Shown in pieces: positions 24,311 to 32,311 of a DNA stretch of 55,888 nt (position 1 is its first letter; every line of letters starts with the position of its first letter). The DNA is from an uncultured Planctomycetales bacterium. Lineage in GTDB: Bacteria > Planctomycetota > Planctomycetia > Pirellulales > S012-138. The notes beneath the pieces are model-generated. The model worked only from the letters and a program-made list of their open reading frames with translations, was not told where the DNA came from and made no database searches. The stretch lies in contig CALJLD010000294.1 of the NCBI GenBank assembly GCA_937982665.1, forward strand, positions 1 to 55,888, read 5' to 3'. The translations under genes and the position numbers were made by a program.

Positions 24311-26038
24311 ATGTCAGCCAAGCCACCTGTCGGCGGGATCATCCATACTTACCAGAAGTTTGATCCCCAGAAGTTTCCCAGCCCTACGCAGCCGCCGCCG
24401 GATTTGGTGAGCCCTGCGTTTGAGCACATGCTGGCCTACGGTGACCTGCGCGAGTTTAGCGAAGAGGAATTGGCGCGAGCGATCCGCCTGGACCCCAGCC
24501 AGATTGCAGGACTGGGGCCGAGCATTGACGCTTTGCTGGCCATGCTCCGGGAGCGGAAGCGGAAGATCCTAGCGCGTTACGAAACGAAGAGCGTGGATAA
24601 GGAATCGCACGAGGCCTACCACAATCTTGGCGGTAGCATCGATCCGCCCAGCGATATGCGGAAACCGTATCGGTCCGCCTTCCGCGAAGAGCAGATCTAC
24701 GACATGGAGCGGCTCTGGTATCGCGCGGATCGCCAGCATGATCAACGCTTCGCCGCTCAGCTTGTTCAGCTCATGGAGCGGCTTTCGGACAAGTACCAGA
24801 TCGACGAACTCGTCTCCAAGTATGAGTTCACAGGGCATGAGCGGATGAACATTCCGCAGGCGCTGGCCATCAAGGAAGAGCTTGAGAAGCTGGACCGGTT
24901 GATCGAGCAGCTTGAGCAAGCAGCCGAAACCGCGCAGCTGGCGATCGTTGACATGAGTGAGCTTTCGGAGTTCGCCGATCCCGAACAGATGGAAGAACTC
25001 AACAAGCTGCAAGAGCAGGTTGAGGCCTACATGCGCGAACTGGCCAAACAGCAAGGGCTGGAAAACGCCAAGGGACGTTACCAGTTGACGCCGCAAGCGT
25101 ATCGCATTTTTCAGGGACGGCTGCTGGAGCGAATCTTCTCGCAACTGCAGGCTTCGCGGACCGGCCGGCATCAAGGACCGGTCGTCGGCGAAGGTTCCGT
25201 CGAGATGCAGCAGACCAAGCAATACGAGTTTGGGGACTCGGTCGCCAACATGGATATTCCTGCCAGCATGATCAACGCCATGTTGCGTTCGGGTCGCGGT
25301 TCGGCTCAGCCTGGCGGCGAGAAACAGCGCGTGCGGATGTTGCCGGAAGATATCGAGATCCACAAGACGCGGAACACGCCTAAGTGCGCGTCCGTGGTGT
25401 TGATGGATATGAGCGGCTCCATGCGATATGACGGACAGTACATCAACGTCAAACGCATGGCCTTGGCCCTGGAAGGATTGATCCGCAAAGAGTACCCCGG
25501 GGACTTCCTGCAGTTCATCGAAGTCGCCACCTTCGCGCGAGCCAAGACGTCCGGCGAGATCGTGTCACTGCTGCCAAAGATACCAACGCTTCATGATCCC
25601 ATCGTGCGGTTGCGGGCGGACATGAGCGATGACGACATCTCGGAAACGCAAATTCCCCAACACTTCACAAACATCCAACACGGGCTTCAACTTTCCAGAC
25701 GATTCTTGGCAACACAGGATACTCCCAACCGCCAGGTGATCTTAATCACCGATGGCTTGCCCACGGCCCACTTTGAGGACCAGCATCTCTTCCTCCTCTA
25801 TCCGCCGGACGAACGGACGGAAGCCGCGACCATGCGGGAGGGCCTGCTTTGCCAGCGTGAGAACATCACCATCAACATCTTCCTGCTTCCCAGCTGGTCG
25901 CAAACGCGGGAAGACGTGCAGTTTGCCTATCGCCTGGCCGAGTCCACGACTGGACGTGTCTTCTTCACCGCAGGCAATGATCTGGACCGGTTTGTGGTCT
26001 GGGATTATGTCAACCAGAAACGGGAGATTGTGGGCTAG
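24311..26038 (+). CDS. VWA domain protein with N-terminal helical region
   Basis: A 575-residue soluble protein. The first 330 residues are mostly helical, with a coiled-coil segment (EELEKLDRLIEQLEQAAETAQ). A von Willebrand A domain follows: the metal-ion-dependent adhesion site reads VVLMDMSGSMRYDG (DxSGS), and LITDGLPTAHFED supplies the second Asp. A MoxR AAA ATPase is the normal partner for such chaperone-like VWA proteins, but none lies nearby. No signal peptide is seen. The start ATG at 24311 is clear. It probably binds other proteins in a metal-dependent way; the target is unknown. Confidence 0.85.
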   Translation: MSAKPPVGGIIHTYQKFDPQKFPSPTQPPPDLVSPAFEHMLAYGDLREFSEEELARAIRLDPSQIAGLGPSIDALLAMLRERKRKILARYETKSVDKESHEAYHNLGGSIDPPSDMRKPYRSAFREEQIYDMERLWYRADRQHDQRFAAQLVQLMERLSDKYQIDELVSKYEFTGHERMNIPQALAIKEELEKLDRLIEQLEQAAETAQLAIVDMSELSEFADPEQMEELNKLQEQVEAYMRELAKQQGLENAKGRYQLTPQAYRIFQGRLLERIFSQLQASRTGRHQGPVVGEGSVEMQQTKQYEFGDSVANMDIPASMINAMLRSGRGSAQPGGEKQRVRMLPEDIEIHKTRNTPKCASVVLMDMSGSMRYDGQYINVKRMALALEGLIRKEYPGDFLQFIEVATFARAKTSGEIVSLLPKIPTLHDPIVRLRADMSDDDISETQIPQHFTNIQHGLQLSRRFLATQDTPNRQVILITDGLPTAHFEDQHLFLLYPPDERTEAATMREGLLCQRENITINIFLLPSWSQTREDVQFAYRLAESTTGRVFFTAGNDLDRFVVWDYVNQKREIVG

Positions 26039-26144
26039 AGTTGCTTGCGAAGTTGCCCGGCGCGAAGCACAGTGGCACGAATGCTCAATGCCCCTTGCGG
26101 CCGAGCCTGACTCTCAAACAGTTTTGACCGAGGCGAAGTTTCCC

Positions 26145-27173
26145 ATGCTCAAGCTTGCGCGTTTTCATCGCGTTGTTTCGGTAGCGCTGGCGGCGCTTTC
26201 GCTTACAGCTTTGGGCGCGAAGGCCCGACCAAAACGACCGCTGGTGATTGCCCATCGCGGCGCTTCGCACGATGCTCCGGAAAACACGTTGGCGGCATTC
26301 CACCTGGCGTGGCAACAAGGGGCGGATGGCGCGGAAGGGGACTTCTATCTCTCGGCAGATGGCCAGATTGTCTGCATTCATGATCGCGACACCCAGCGCA
26401 CGGCCGGCGAAAATCTTCGCGTGGCGGAAAGTACATTGGCCGAACTGCAGCAGCTTGATGTCGGTTCGTGGAAGTCGCCCGAGTTTGCTGGCGAGCGGAT
26501 CCCGACATTGAGTGACGTGCTGCAAACCGTGCCGCGCGGCAAGTTGTTCTACATCGAGATCAAGTGTGGGCCGGAAATCATGCCGGCGCTGGTTGACGTA
26601 TTGCACACACAGCGGTTTGTTTCGTTTGATCAGTTGCGAATCATTTCTTTCAACGCGGATGTGATTGCCGCGGTCAAGCAACAACTGCCAGCCATCAAGG
26701 CTTTCTGGTTGACTGGCTATCAAGAGCAACGGCCGGAAGAAGTTGAGAATGGTGAGAGCGCTCCGGCTTTTTCGCCCACGGCACAGTCCGTTTTGGAAAC
26801 CTTGGCCGCAACGCGTGCGGACGGCTTGGGCTCCAGCGCGAACTTGAACGTTGTTGACGCGGTGTATGCAGATGCCCTGCGACAAGCCGGACACGAGCTG
26901 CATGTATGGACCGTTGATGATCCTGAAATCGCCCAGCGAATGTACGCGATCGGTGCGCTCTCGATCACGACGAATGTGCCGGCGACGATTCGTGCCTTGT
27001 GGCCGGCGGATGATGTGGTTGCTGCCGTTGAGCTCTCTCCGGCCACGGCCAATGCCTGTTGCCAGCGGGTTTTGGTTCCGTGTTGCTGTGCCCAGTGTCA
27101 GCCATGCGGATATCAGCCGAGAGGATATTCGTCGCGAAGGCGATTCTTGCCGCGTTTGTTTCGGCGCTGGTAG
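26145..27173 (+). CDS. Secreted glycerophosphodiester phosphodiesterase
   Basis: Hydrolyses glycerophosphodiesters to glycerol-3-phosphate and an alcohol, supporting lipid turnover. The 342-residue product has a signal-like N-terminus (FHRVVSVALAALSLTALGAKA) and the GDPD signature HRGASHDAPENTLAAF followed by QGADGAEGDFYLSADGQIVCIHD, which holds the catalytic His pair and the metal-binding Glu/Asp. FYIEIKCG and ELHVWTVDD, with the final TNVPATIRALW, complete the TIM barrel. After this the protein continues with an unusual Cys-rich tail (ACCQRVLVPCCCAQCQPC) and a basic end. I used the ATG at 26145 with GAGGCGA upstream. Frame continuity of the tail deserves checking. Confidence 0.88.
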   Translation: MLKLARFHRVVSVALAALSLTALGAKARPKRPLVIAHRGASHDAPENTLAAFHLAWQQGADGAEGDFYLSADGQIVCIHDRDTQRTAGENLRVAESTLAELQQLDVGSWKSPEFAGERIPTLSDVLQTVPRGKLFYIEIKCGPEIMPALVDVLHTQRFVSFDQLRIISFNADVIAAVKQQLPAIKAFWLTGYQEQRPEEVENGESAPAFSPTAQSVLETLAATRADGLGSSANLNVVDAVYADALRQAGHELHVWTVDDPEIAQRMYAIGALSITTNVPATIRALWPADDVVAAVELSPATANACCQRVLVPCCCAQCQPCGYQPRGYSSRRRFLPRLFRRW

Positions 27174-27361
27174 GCGAGAAGATAGCCCGATATCGCCTGA
27201 TTTCCCCGCGAAGTCGCACATCGATGTGCGATGGAGGTGGGCTTCCAGTCGCCATTTGGCGAACCGCGACTCGCCTGTTCCCGTACGCGAAATAGAATAG
27301 AACAAGCCCTGGGTGATGCTATGCCGGGGCTTTGACCAACGGGATTGTCTCGCGAATTCGA

Positions 27362-28864
27362 ATGAAGCTGGCCGCCAAACTTGTGATCGCCTTTGTGCTG
27401 GGGATGATGCTCCTCACCGCGGTCTATGGCTATCTGACCGTCGAGCGGGAGATCGCCATGTTTGAGCAGGATATGGCGGACGAGGCGATGGCCTACTGCG
27501 GACTGCTCGAACGTTTTGTGATCGAGATCGGGGCGAAGCGGGACTCCGAGATTGCCCAGACGGTTGCCGGCGCGGAGCGCTTCATCGAAACGACAACCAA
27601 TCGTGATGCCTATGACATGGCCTGGGTTCCGCTCAATCAGAACGCGCAGAGTGTTGAGGAGATGTTGCAGACCACGCCGGTAATGGTTACCAGCCAGCGC
27701 GAATTGTACTCGCTGAGTTGGACGGACGATTCCGGCAACGACAGGATCTCCTACTACTATCCGGTCAACTTGCCGGATGCGGCGCCCGGGATGTTTGAGC
27801 TGGCGGCTTCCCGCGCCGGCTTGAACGACTATACCAGCGAGACCGTTTACCGCACCGTTGGGTTGATGGCCGGCATGGCGCTTGTGGGCGGATTGTTGAT
27901 GGCCGTGCTTGGCGTCACGCAAGTGGGTAAGCCGCTGGATCAGCTGATCGCCAAGACGCGCAAAGTGGCATCCGGCGATCTTGAAGATCCTGTCGTACTC
28001 AAGGGCTTTGATGAACTCTCCGAACTTGCCGACGCGCTCAACCAGATGTGCGTGCGGATGCAGGAGTCCCAGGAAGAGACGCGCAAGGAAGCTCAGTCTC
28101 GCATTGAAGCTTTGGAACAGCTGCGGCATGCGGACCGCTTGAAAACCGTGGGACGTCTCGCCGCCGGCATGGCGCACGAGTTGGGCACACCGCTTTCGGT
28201 CGTCTCGGGTCGCGCGAGCTTGATCGCCTCGGGCAAGTTGCCTGAGCCAGATGTGGAAAAGAGCGCGGAGACCATCAAGGCCGAATCGGATCGCATGGCC
28301 AAGACGATTCGGCAGTTGTTGGATTTCGCTCGGCACAGCCAGCCGCAGCGCACCGAGGCCGACCTGCGACATGTGATCCAACAAACGGTTGATCTCTTGC
28401 AGCCGTTGGCCAGCAAGCGTGACATCACAATCGAAACCAAGTTGCCGGAATCGGCCGCCAACGCACAGTTTGATGTCGGGCAGATTCAACAAGTACTCAC
28501 CAACCTGATTGTGAATGCCACTCATGCAATCGACGGATCAGGTTGCATTCAAGTTGAGCTGGACAAAGTGAAGCGGCCGCATGCGGATCCACTTGAGGCC
28601 AACGTTCTTGCCACAAGCGGAGAGTTCTTTCGCATTCAAGTCATCGATCAAGGGAGCGGAATCTCGCCCGAAGACTTGCCGCAACTGTTCGAGCCATTCT
28701 TCACCACCAAGGCCCAAGGGCAGGGGACCGGCTTGGGGCTTTCCATCTCTTACGGTATCGTGCAGGAGCATGGTGGTTGGATTGACGTCCAAAGCACCGT
28801 GGGCGAAGGAAGTACCTTTGCCGTGTATCTTCCCGCGGAGACCGAGGAGCGTTCTGCACCATGA
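27362..28864 (+). CDS. Sensor histidine kinase (NtrB-like, HAMP-HisKA-HATPase)
   Basis: A 500-residue membrane sensor kinase. Two membrane helices (LVIAFVLGMMLLTAVYGYL and GLMAGMALVGGLLMAVLGV) flank a periplasmic region of about 150 residues with no recognised ligand-binding domain. A HAMP segment (GKPLDQLIAKTRKVASGDLEDPV), a short coiled coil and the H-box MAHELGTPLSVVSGRASL near residue 270 follow. The ATP-binding domain shows QVLTNLIVNATHA (N box), VIDQGSGI (G1) and GTGLGLSISYGIV (G2). I preferred the ATG at 27362 to a TTG 10 codons upstream. Its stop overlaps the start of the regulator (ATGA), so the pair is co-translated. Confidence 0.93.
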   Translation: MKLAAKLVIAFVLGMMLLTAVYGYLTVEREIAMFEQDMADEAMAYCGLLERFVIEIGAKRDSEIAQTVAGAERFIETTTNRDAYDMAWVPLNQNAQSVEEMLQTTPVMVTSQRELYSLSWTDDSGNDRISYYYPVNLPDAAPGMFELAASRAGLNDYTSETVYRTVGLMAGMALVGGLLMAVLGVTQVGKPLDQLIAKTRKVASGDLEDPVVLKGFDELSELADALNQMCVRMQESQEETRKEAQSRIEALEQLRHADRLKTVGRLAAGMAHELGTPLSVVSGRASLIASGKLPEPDVEKSAETIKAESDRMAKTIRQLLDFARHSQPQRTEADLRHVIQQTVDLLQPLASKRDITIETKLPESAANAQFDVGQIQQVLTNLIVNATHAIDGSGCIQVELDKVKRPHADPLEANVLATSGEFFRIQVIDQGSGISPEDLPQLFEPFFTTKAQGQGTGLGLSISYGIVQEHGGWIDVQSTVGEGSTFAVYLPAETEERSAP

Positions 28865-30213
28865 CCCAAGGCCGGGTGCTTGTTGTTGATGACGAAGCCA
28901 GCATGTGCGAGTTGCTGGAAGCGGATCTTAAGCTGCGGGACTTTGACGTTGCCTGGCGGACTTCCGCTGAGGGAGCGTTTGAGTTGCTGCGTGATGAGGC
29001 GTTTGATTGCGTCGTCACTGATCTCAACATGCCGGGCGTCAACGGGATTGAACTCTGCGAGCGGATTGTCGCCCATCGTCCGGATGTGCCGGTGATTGTG
29101 ATGACGGCTTTCGGCAGCATGGAGACCGCCATCGCAGCCATTCGCGCCGGCGCTTATGACTTTGTGACCAAGCCGTTGGAAACGCAAATGCTCGCGCTCA
29201 CGCTGGAGCGCGCGATTCGGCATCGCAAACTTCAAGAGGAAGTGAAGGTCCTCTCAGAGGTTGTTAAGCGCTCGCGGCAGTTTGGCGACATCCTGGGCGA
29301 AAGCCCTCCCATGCAGCGGCTATTCGATCAGCTGGCTCGCGTGGCCGATTCCGAAGCGGCCGTGCTGATCACCGGCGAAAGCGGATCAGGCAAAGAGCTT
29401 GTCGCTCAGGCCATTCACAGTCAAAGCCAACGCAAGGCCGAGAACTTTGTGGCGGTCAACTGCGCCGCGCTGCCGGAGAACTTGCTGGAGAGCGAGTTGT
29501 TTGGGCATGTGGAAGGAGCCTTCACCGACGCACGGGGCGATCGCAAAGGGCTCTTCCAACAGTCACAGGCAGGCACGCTCTTTCTGGACGAAGTCGGCGA
29601 ATTGCCGCTCTCCATGCAGCCGAAGTTGTTGCGAGCGCTCGAGGAAGGGGCCATTCGTCCCGTTGGTAGCGACAAGGAACTACCCGTTGATGTGCGTGTG
29701 CTGACCGCAACGAACCGGGACTTGGAAACGGCGGTCGAAGAAGGCCGCTTTCGCCAGGACTTGTTCTATCGCATTAACGTCATTCAGTTGGCCATCCCGC
29801 CGTTACGGGCGCGCGGTACCGACGTGCTCTTGCTCGCCCAGCATTTCCTGGAGCGGTTCGCCGCCAAAAGCAATCGACAAGTAACAGGTCTGTCTGAAGC
29901 GGCGGCCGAACGATTGCTTAATTACTCCTGGCCAGGCAATGTTCGCGAATTGCGCAACGTGATCGAACGAGCCGTCGCACTGACCGGCACGGACAAGCTT
30001 TCCGTGGAAGACCTGCCGGAGAAGATTCGCGAACATCGCGGTTCACGCATGGTGCTGGAAGGGCAAGACCCGGACGACATGCCGAGCCTGGAAGATGTGG
30101 AGCAGCGCTACATTCGCCACGTGCTGGAAGCCGCCAGCGGGAATAAGACACTGGCCGCAAAGATTCTCGGCGTGGACCGCAAGACGCTACGGCGGAAGTT
30201 AAAGGAAGACTAG
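28861..30213 (+). CDS. Sigma-54-dependent response regulator (NtrC family)
   Basis: Partner of the preceding kinase. The receiver domain has the phosphoacceptor in DLNMPGV (Asp54). The AAA+ domain has Walker A GESGSGKE near residue 171, GTLFLDEVGE (Walker B), and the loop normally reading GAFTGA, here GAFTDA near residue 220. A Fis-type helix-turn-helix ends the protein (NKTLAAKILGVDRKTLRRKLKED). Length 450 is typical of the family. It should activate sigma-54 promoters on phosphorylation. The GAFTGA loop contacts sigma-54; a G to D change also occurs naturally in relatives, so it need not inactivate. The target genes are not obvious nearby. Confidence 0.94.
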   Translation: MTQGRVLVVDDEASMCELLEADLKLRDFDVAWRTSAEGAFELLRDEAFDCVVTDLNMPGVNGIELCERIVAHRPDVPVIVMTAFGSMETAIAAIRAGAYDFVTKPLETQMLALTLERAIRHRKLQEEVKVLSEVVKRSRQFGDILGESPPMQRLFDQLARVADSEAAVLITGESGSGKELVAQAIHSQSQRKAENFVAVNCAALPENLLESELFGHVEGAFTDARGDRKGLFQQSQAGTLFLDEVGELPLSMQPKLLRALEEGAIRPVGSDKELPVDVRVLTATNRDLETAVEEGRFRQDLFYRINVIQLAIPPLRARGTDVLLLAQHFLERFAAKSNRQVTGLSEAAAERLLNYSWPGNVRELRNVIERAVALTGTDKLSVEDLPEKIREHRGSRMVLEGQDPDDMPSLEDVEQRYIRHVLEAASGNKTLAAKILGVDRKTLRRKLKED

Positions 30214-30254
30214 CGGACTCTCGATTGCGTGTCGGTCGATTTGAAAGCACCAAC

Positions 30255-31115
30255 TCAACGCGGACGCGGCGAGGCGATCGAGCCCTCTTCCGGGCTGCTG
30301 GCCGTGGCGTACAGCTTCTTGGGAATGCGTCCGGCCAGGTGCGCCATCCGTCCGGCTTCTGTTGCGTGCCGCATGGCGTGAGCCATCATCACGGGATCCT
30401 GTGCGTGGGCTATGCCTGTGTTCAGCAGCACACCATCCACGCCCAGTTCCATGGCGATGGTCACATCGCTGGCTGTGCCCACGCCGGCATCGACGATCAC
30501 CGGATAATCCGGATCGCCCTCTTTGAGGTACTCCAGGCAAATGCGAATGTTGTTGGCGTTGAGTATGCCTTGGCCGGAGCCAATCGGACTGCCGGCTGGC
30601 ATCACGCTTGTCGCCCCGGCGTTCTTCAAGCGACGCGCCGTGACGGGATCATCCGTCGTGTAGCAGAGAACCTGGAAGCCTTCCTCAACGAGGATCTCCG
30701 TGGCCTTGAGAGTTTCCAACGGATCAGGAAGCAGCGTTTTGGTATCGGCCAACACTTCCAGCTTCACCCAGTCCGCGCCGGGGTTTTCCAAACCGCGGAG
30801 GATCTCGCGGCCGAGTCTCGCCACGCGGACAGCATCTTCCACGTTGAAGCAACCAGCCGTGTTGGGGAGCAGCGTGTAACGTTGCGTGTCGATGAAGTCG
30901 AGCAGGTTGTTGCCTTGCGAATCGATCAATCGCTCACGACGGACGGCAACAGTAATGCAATCCGTGCCGGACGCTTCCAGTGACTGCGACATCTGCTCAT
31001 AGCTCGCATACTTGCCGGTGCCGACAATCAACCGGCTGGTCAGCGTGTGCGTTCCAATTCGCAGCGCCTCGCCTGCGGCCGTTTCGCTCGTTTGGGCAGC
31101 CATCGTCTCACTCAC
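30255..31115 (-). CDS. thiG: Thiazole synthase
   Basis: Forms the thiazole phosphate moiety of thiamine from deoxyxylulose phosphate, dehydroglycine and sulfur carried by ThiS thiocarboxylate. The 286-residue product has the family blocks RLIVGTGKYASYEQM, TVAVRRER, LLPNTAGCFN, DWVKLEVLAD (containing the Schiff-base Lys), VMPAGSPIGSGQG and PVIVDAGVGTASDV. The start is a GTG preceded by AAGGAG with good spacing; an ATG four codons inside is possible. The last 20 residues (TASSPEEGSIASPRPR) are a non-conserved tail. It follows thiS in the same direction with a gap of 86 bases. No TPP riboswitch was found upstream of the pair. Confidence 0.95.
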   Translation of the reverse strand: MSETMAAQTSETAAGEALRIGTHTLTSRLIVGTGKYASYEQMSQSLEASGTDCITVAVRRERLIDSQGNNLLDFIDTQRYTLLPNTAGCFNVEDAVRVARLGREILRGLENPGADWVKLEVLADTKTLLPDPLETLKATEILVEEGFQVLCYTTDDPVTARRLKNAGATSVMPAGSPIGSGQGILNANNIRICLEYLKEGDPDYPVIVDAGVGTASDVTIAMELGVDGVLLNTGIAHAQDPVMMAHAMRHATEAGRMAHLAGRIPKKLYATASSPEEGSIASPRPR

Positions 31116-31201
31116 CGTTTTCTCCTTCGGCAGTTTTGTCGAGCTTCAACAATATATTGCAAGTATGCGTTGGATGTTTGTCTTACGGGAAAGCCTGCGC
31201 A

Positions 31202-31402
31202 TCAGCCGCCGCCTACCAGCGTGACGACTTCAATAGTGTCCCCTTCGCTCAGCGCGACGTCAGCGTGTTGTTCCCGTGGAACCAGGTCACGGTTGACTTC
31301 AACGGCCACCCTGCGGGGATCCAGATCAAACTCGCGGAGCAAGTCCGTAATGGTCAGCCCCGGCGAGATGGTTTGGTCTTCGCCATTGAATGTGATCCGC
31401 AT
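31202..31402 (-). CDS. thiS: Sulfur carrier protein ThiS
   Basis: A 66-residue ubiquitin-like sulfur carrier. It starts MRITFNGEDQTI, contains ITDLLREFDLDPRRVAVEVN with the family's hydrophobic pattern, and ends TLVGGG, providing the C-terminal Gly-Gly that is adenylated by ThiF and thiocarboxylated. I used the ATG at 31402, removing nine leading residues from the longer frame. It is upstream of thiG in the same orientation, as usual for the pathway. ThiF and ThiE are not in the window. Confidence 0.92.
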   Translation of the reverse strand: MRITFNGEDQTISPGLTITDLLREFDLDPRRVAVEVNRDLVPREQHADVALSEGDTIEVVTLVGGG

Positions 31403-31612
31403 GATGCCAATACACAAAGAACAATACACGAAAGAACGTTGTGCGATGAAAGCGCCGCAGACTTCATTCTATAGATTGCGATCCGCTGAGAAAGGTGCTG
31501 AGCGGAAAGCACGTTTCTGGCTTGCCGGATTCGCGATACAATGCGGCAAGTGGTTCGCAAGCCTGCTTGCGCGGCAATAATCGACGAGATCACCTCGGAT
31601 CGGAGGAGTCGC

Positions 31613-32260
31613 ATGCTTGGTCGCAAACGGATTGTCACAGGCGCTTTGTGCCTTGCGGTGTTGTTCACGCTTGTCTTGGGCGCTGTGCCGGGGCAAAGTC
31701 AGAACTCGAATGTGCTTGAGGACTCAACTCCACAGGTTGCCAATCAACAGGGCGCGGCTCTCTTGGAGCGAGTGGCCAAGCTCGAAGAGCGGGTGGCCTG
31801 GCTGGAGAATCAGGTGGGCCAGTTGTGCGCGGAGGACGCCACGCTGGCAAAGATCAATGCCGAGCACAAACTCGCGATCGCGGAAGAGCGATTAAGCCAA
31901 AGCGAGCGGCTGGCTGTGCATGGCTATATCTCAAACGCTCAACTCCAGGCTGATCGGCTGGCTGTTGAGATTGCCAAGCGGGAGTTGCAGCTCGCTTCTG
32001 ATAGCCAGAAGACGGATGCGGAGGCCGCTCACCTGGCGGTCCTGAATGCGGAAGCCGCGCTCAGCCAGGCCCAATTGCGGTTGGATCATAGCGAGCGGTT
32101 GCTTGGCAAGGGGTATGTCTCCTCGGCGGAAGTTGCCCAGGACAGGGCCGGAGTTGATCGGGCAAAGAAGGTGCTGGACGCCGCGAAGCTCAAGCTGCAA
32201 ATGCTGACGCCGGAGAATGAAGATTCCGAATCGAGTTCCGGCAACGCGAATGACCAATAG
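31613..32260 (+). CDS. Exported coiled-coil protein resembling an isolated adaptor alpha-hairpin
   Basis: A 215-residue predicted periplasmic or lipid-facing protein. A signal-anchor (RIVTGALCLAVLFTLVLGAVPG) follows an ATG with a near-perfect GGAGGAGTCGC ribosome-binding site. The rest is helical, with VAKLEERVAWLENQV and then two related segments, AEERLSQSERLAVHGYISNAQL and LDHSERLLGKGYVSSAEV. The pattern ERLxxxGYxSxAx is the tip region of the alpha-hairpin in membrane-fusion adaptors, yet no lipoyl or beta-barrel domain flanks it. It lies 51 bases upstream of glnE in the same direction. Function is unknown; an envelope scaffold or a reduced adaptor are options. Confidence 0.75.
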   Translation: MLGRKRIVTGALCLAVLFTLVLGAVPGQSQNSNVLEDSTPQVANQQGAALLERVAKLEERVAWLENQVGQLCAEDATLAKINAEHKLAIAEERLSQSERLAVHGYISNAQLQADRLAVEIAKRELQLASDSQKTDAEAAHLAVLNAEAALSQAQLRLDHSERLLGKGYVSSAEVAQDRAGVDRAKKVLDAAKLKLQMLTPENEDSESSSGNANDQ

Positions 32261-32311
32261 CAACGTAGGCTGGCTGCATCAGGATTTCACCGCGAGCGAC
32301 GCCACGATTCC

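Noticed and set aside
26085..27305. Minus-strand frame opposite the glycerophosphodiesterase
   Set aside because: Antisense to the GDPD signature; no ribosome-binding site or motif.
27113..28525. Long minus-strand frame opposite the histidine kinase
   Set aside because: Antisense to strong kinase motifs; no own motifs.
31403..31540. TPP riboswitch upstream of thiS
   Set aside because: A CTGAGA is present on the plus strand near 31485 but the other conserved TPP parts and the orientation do not fit.
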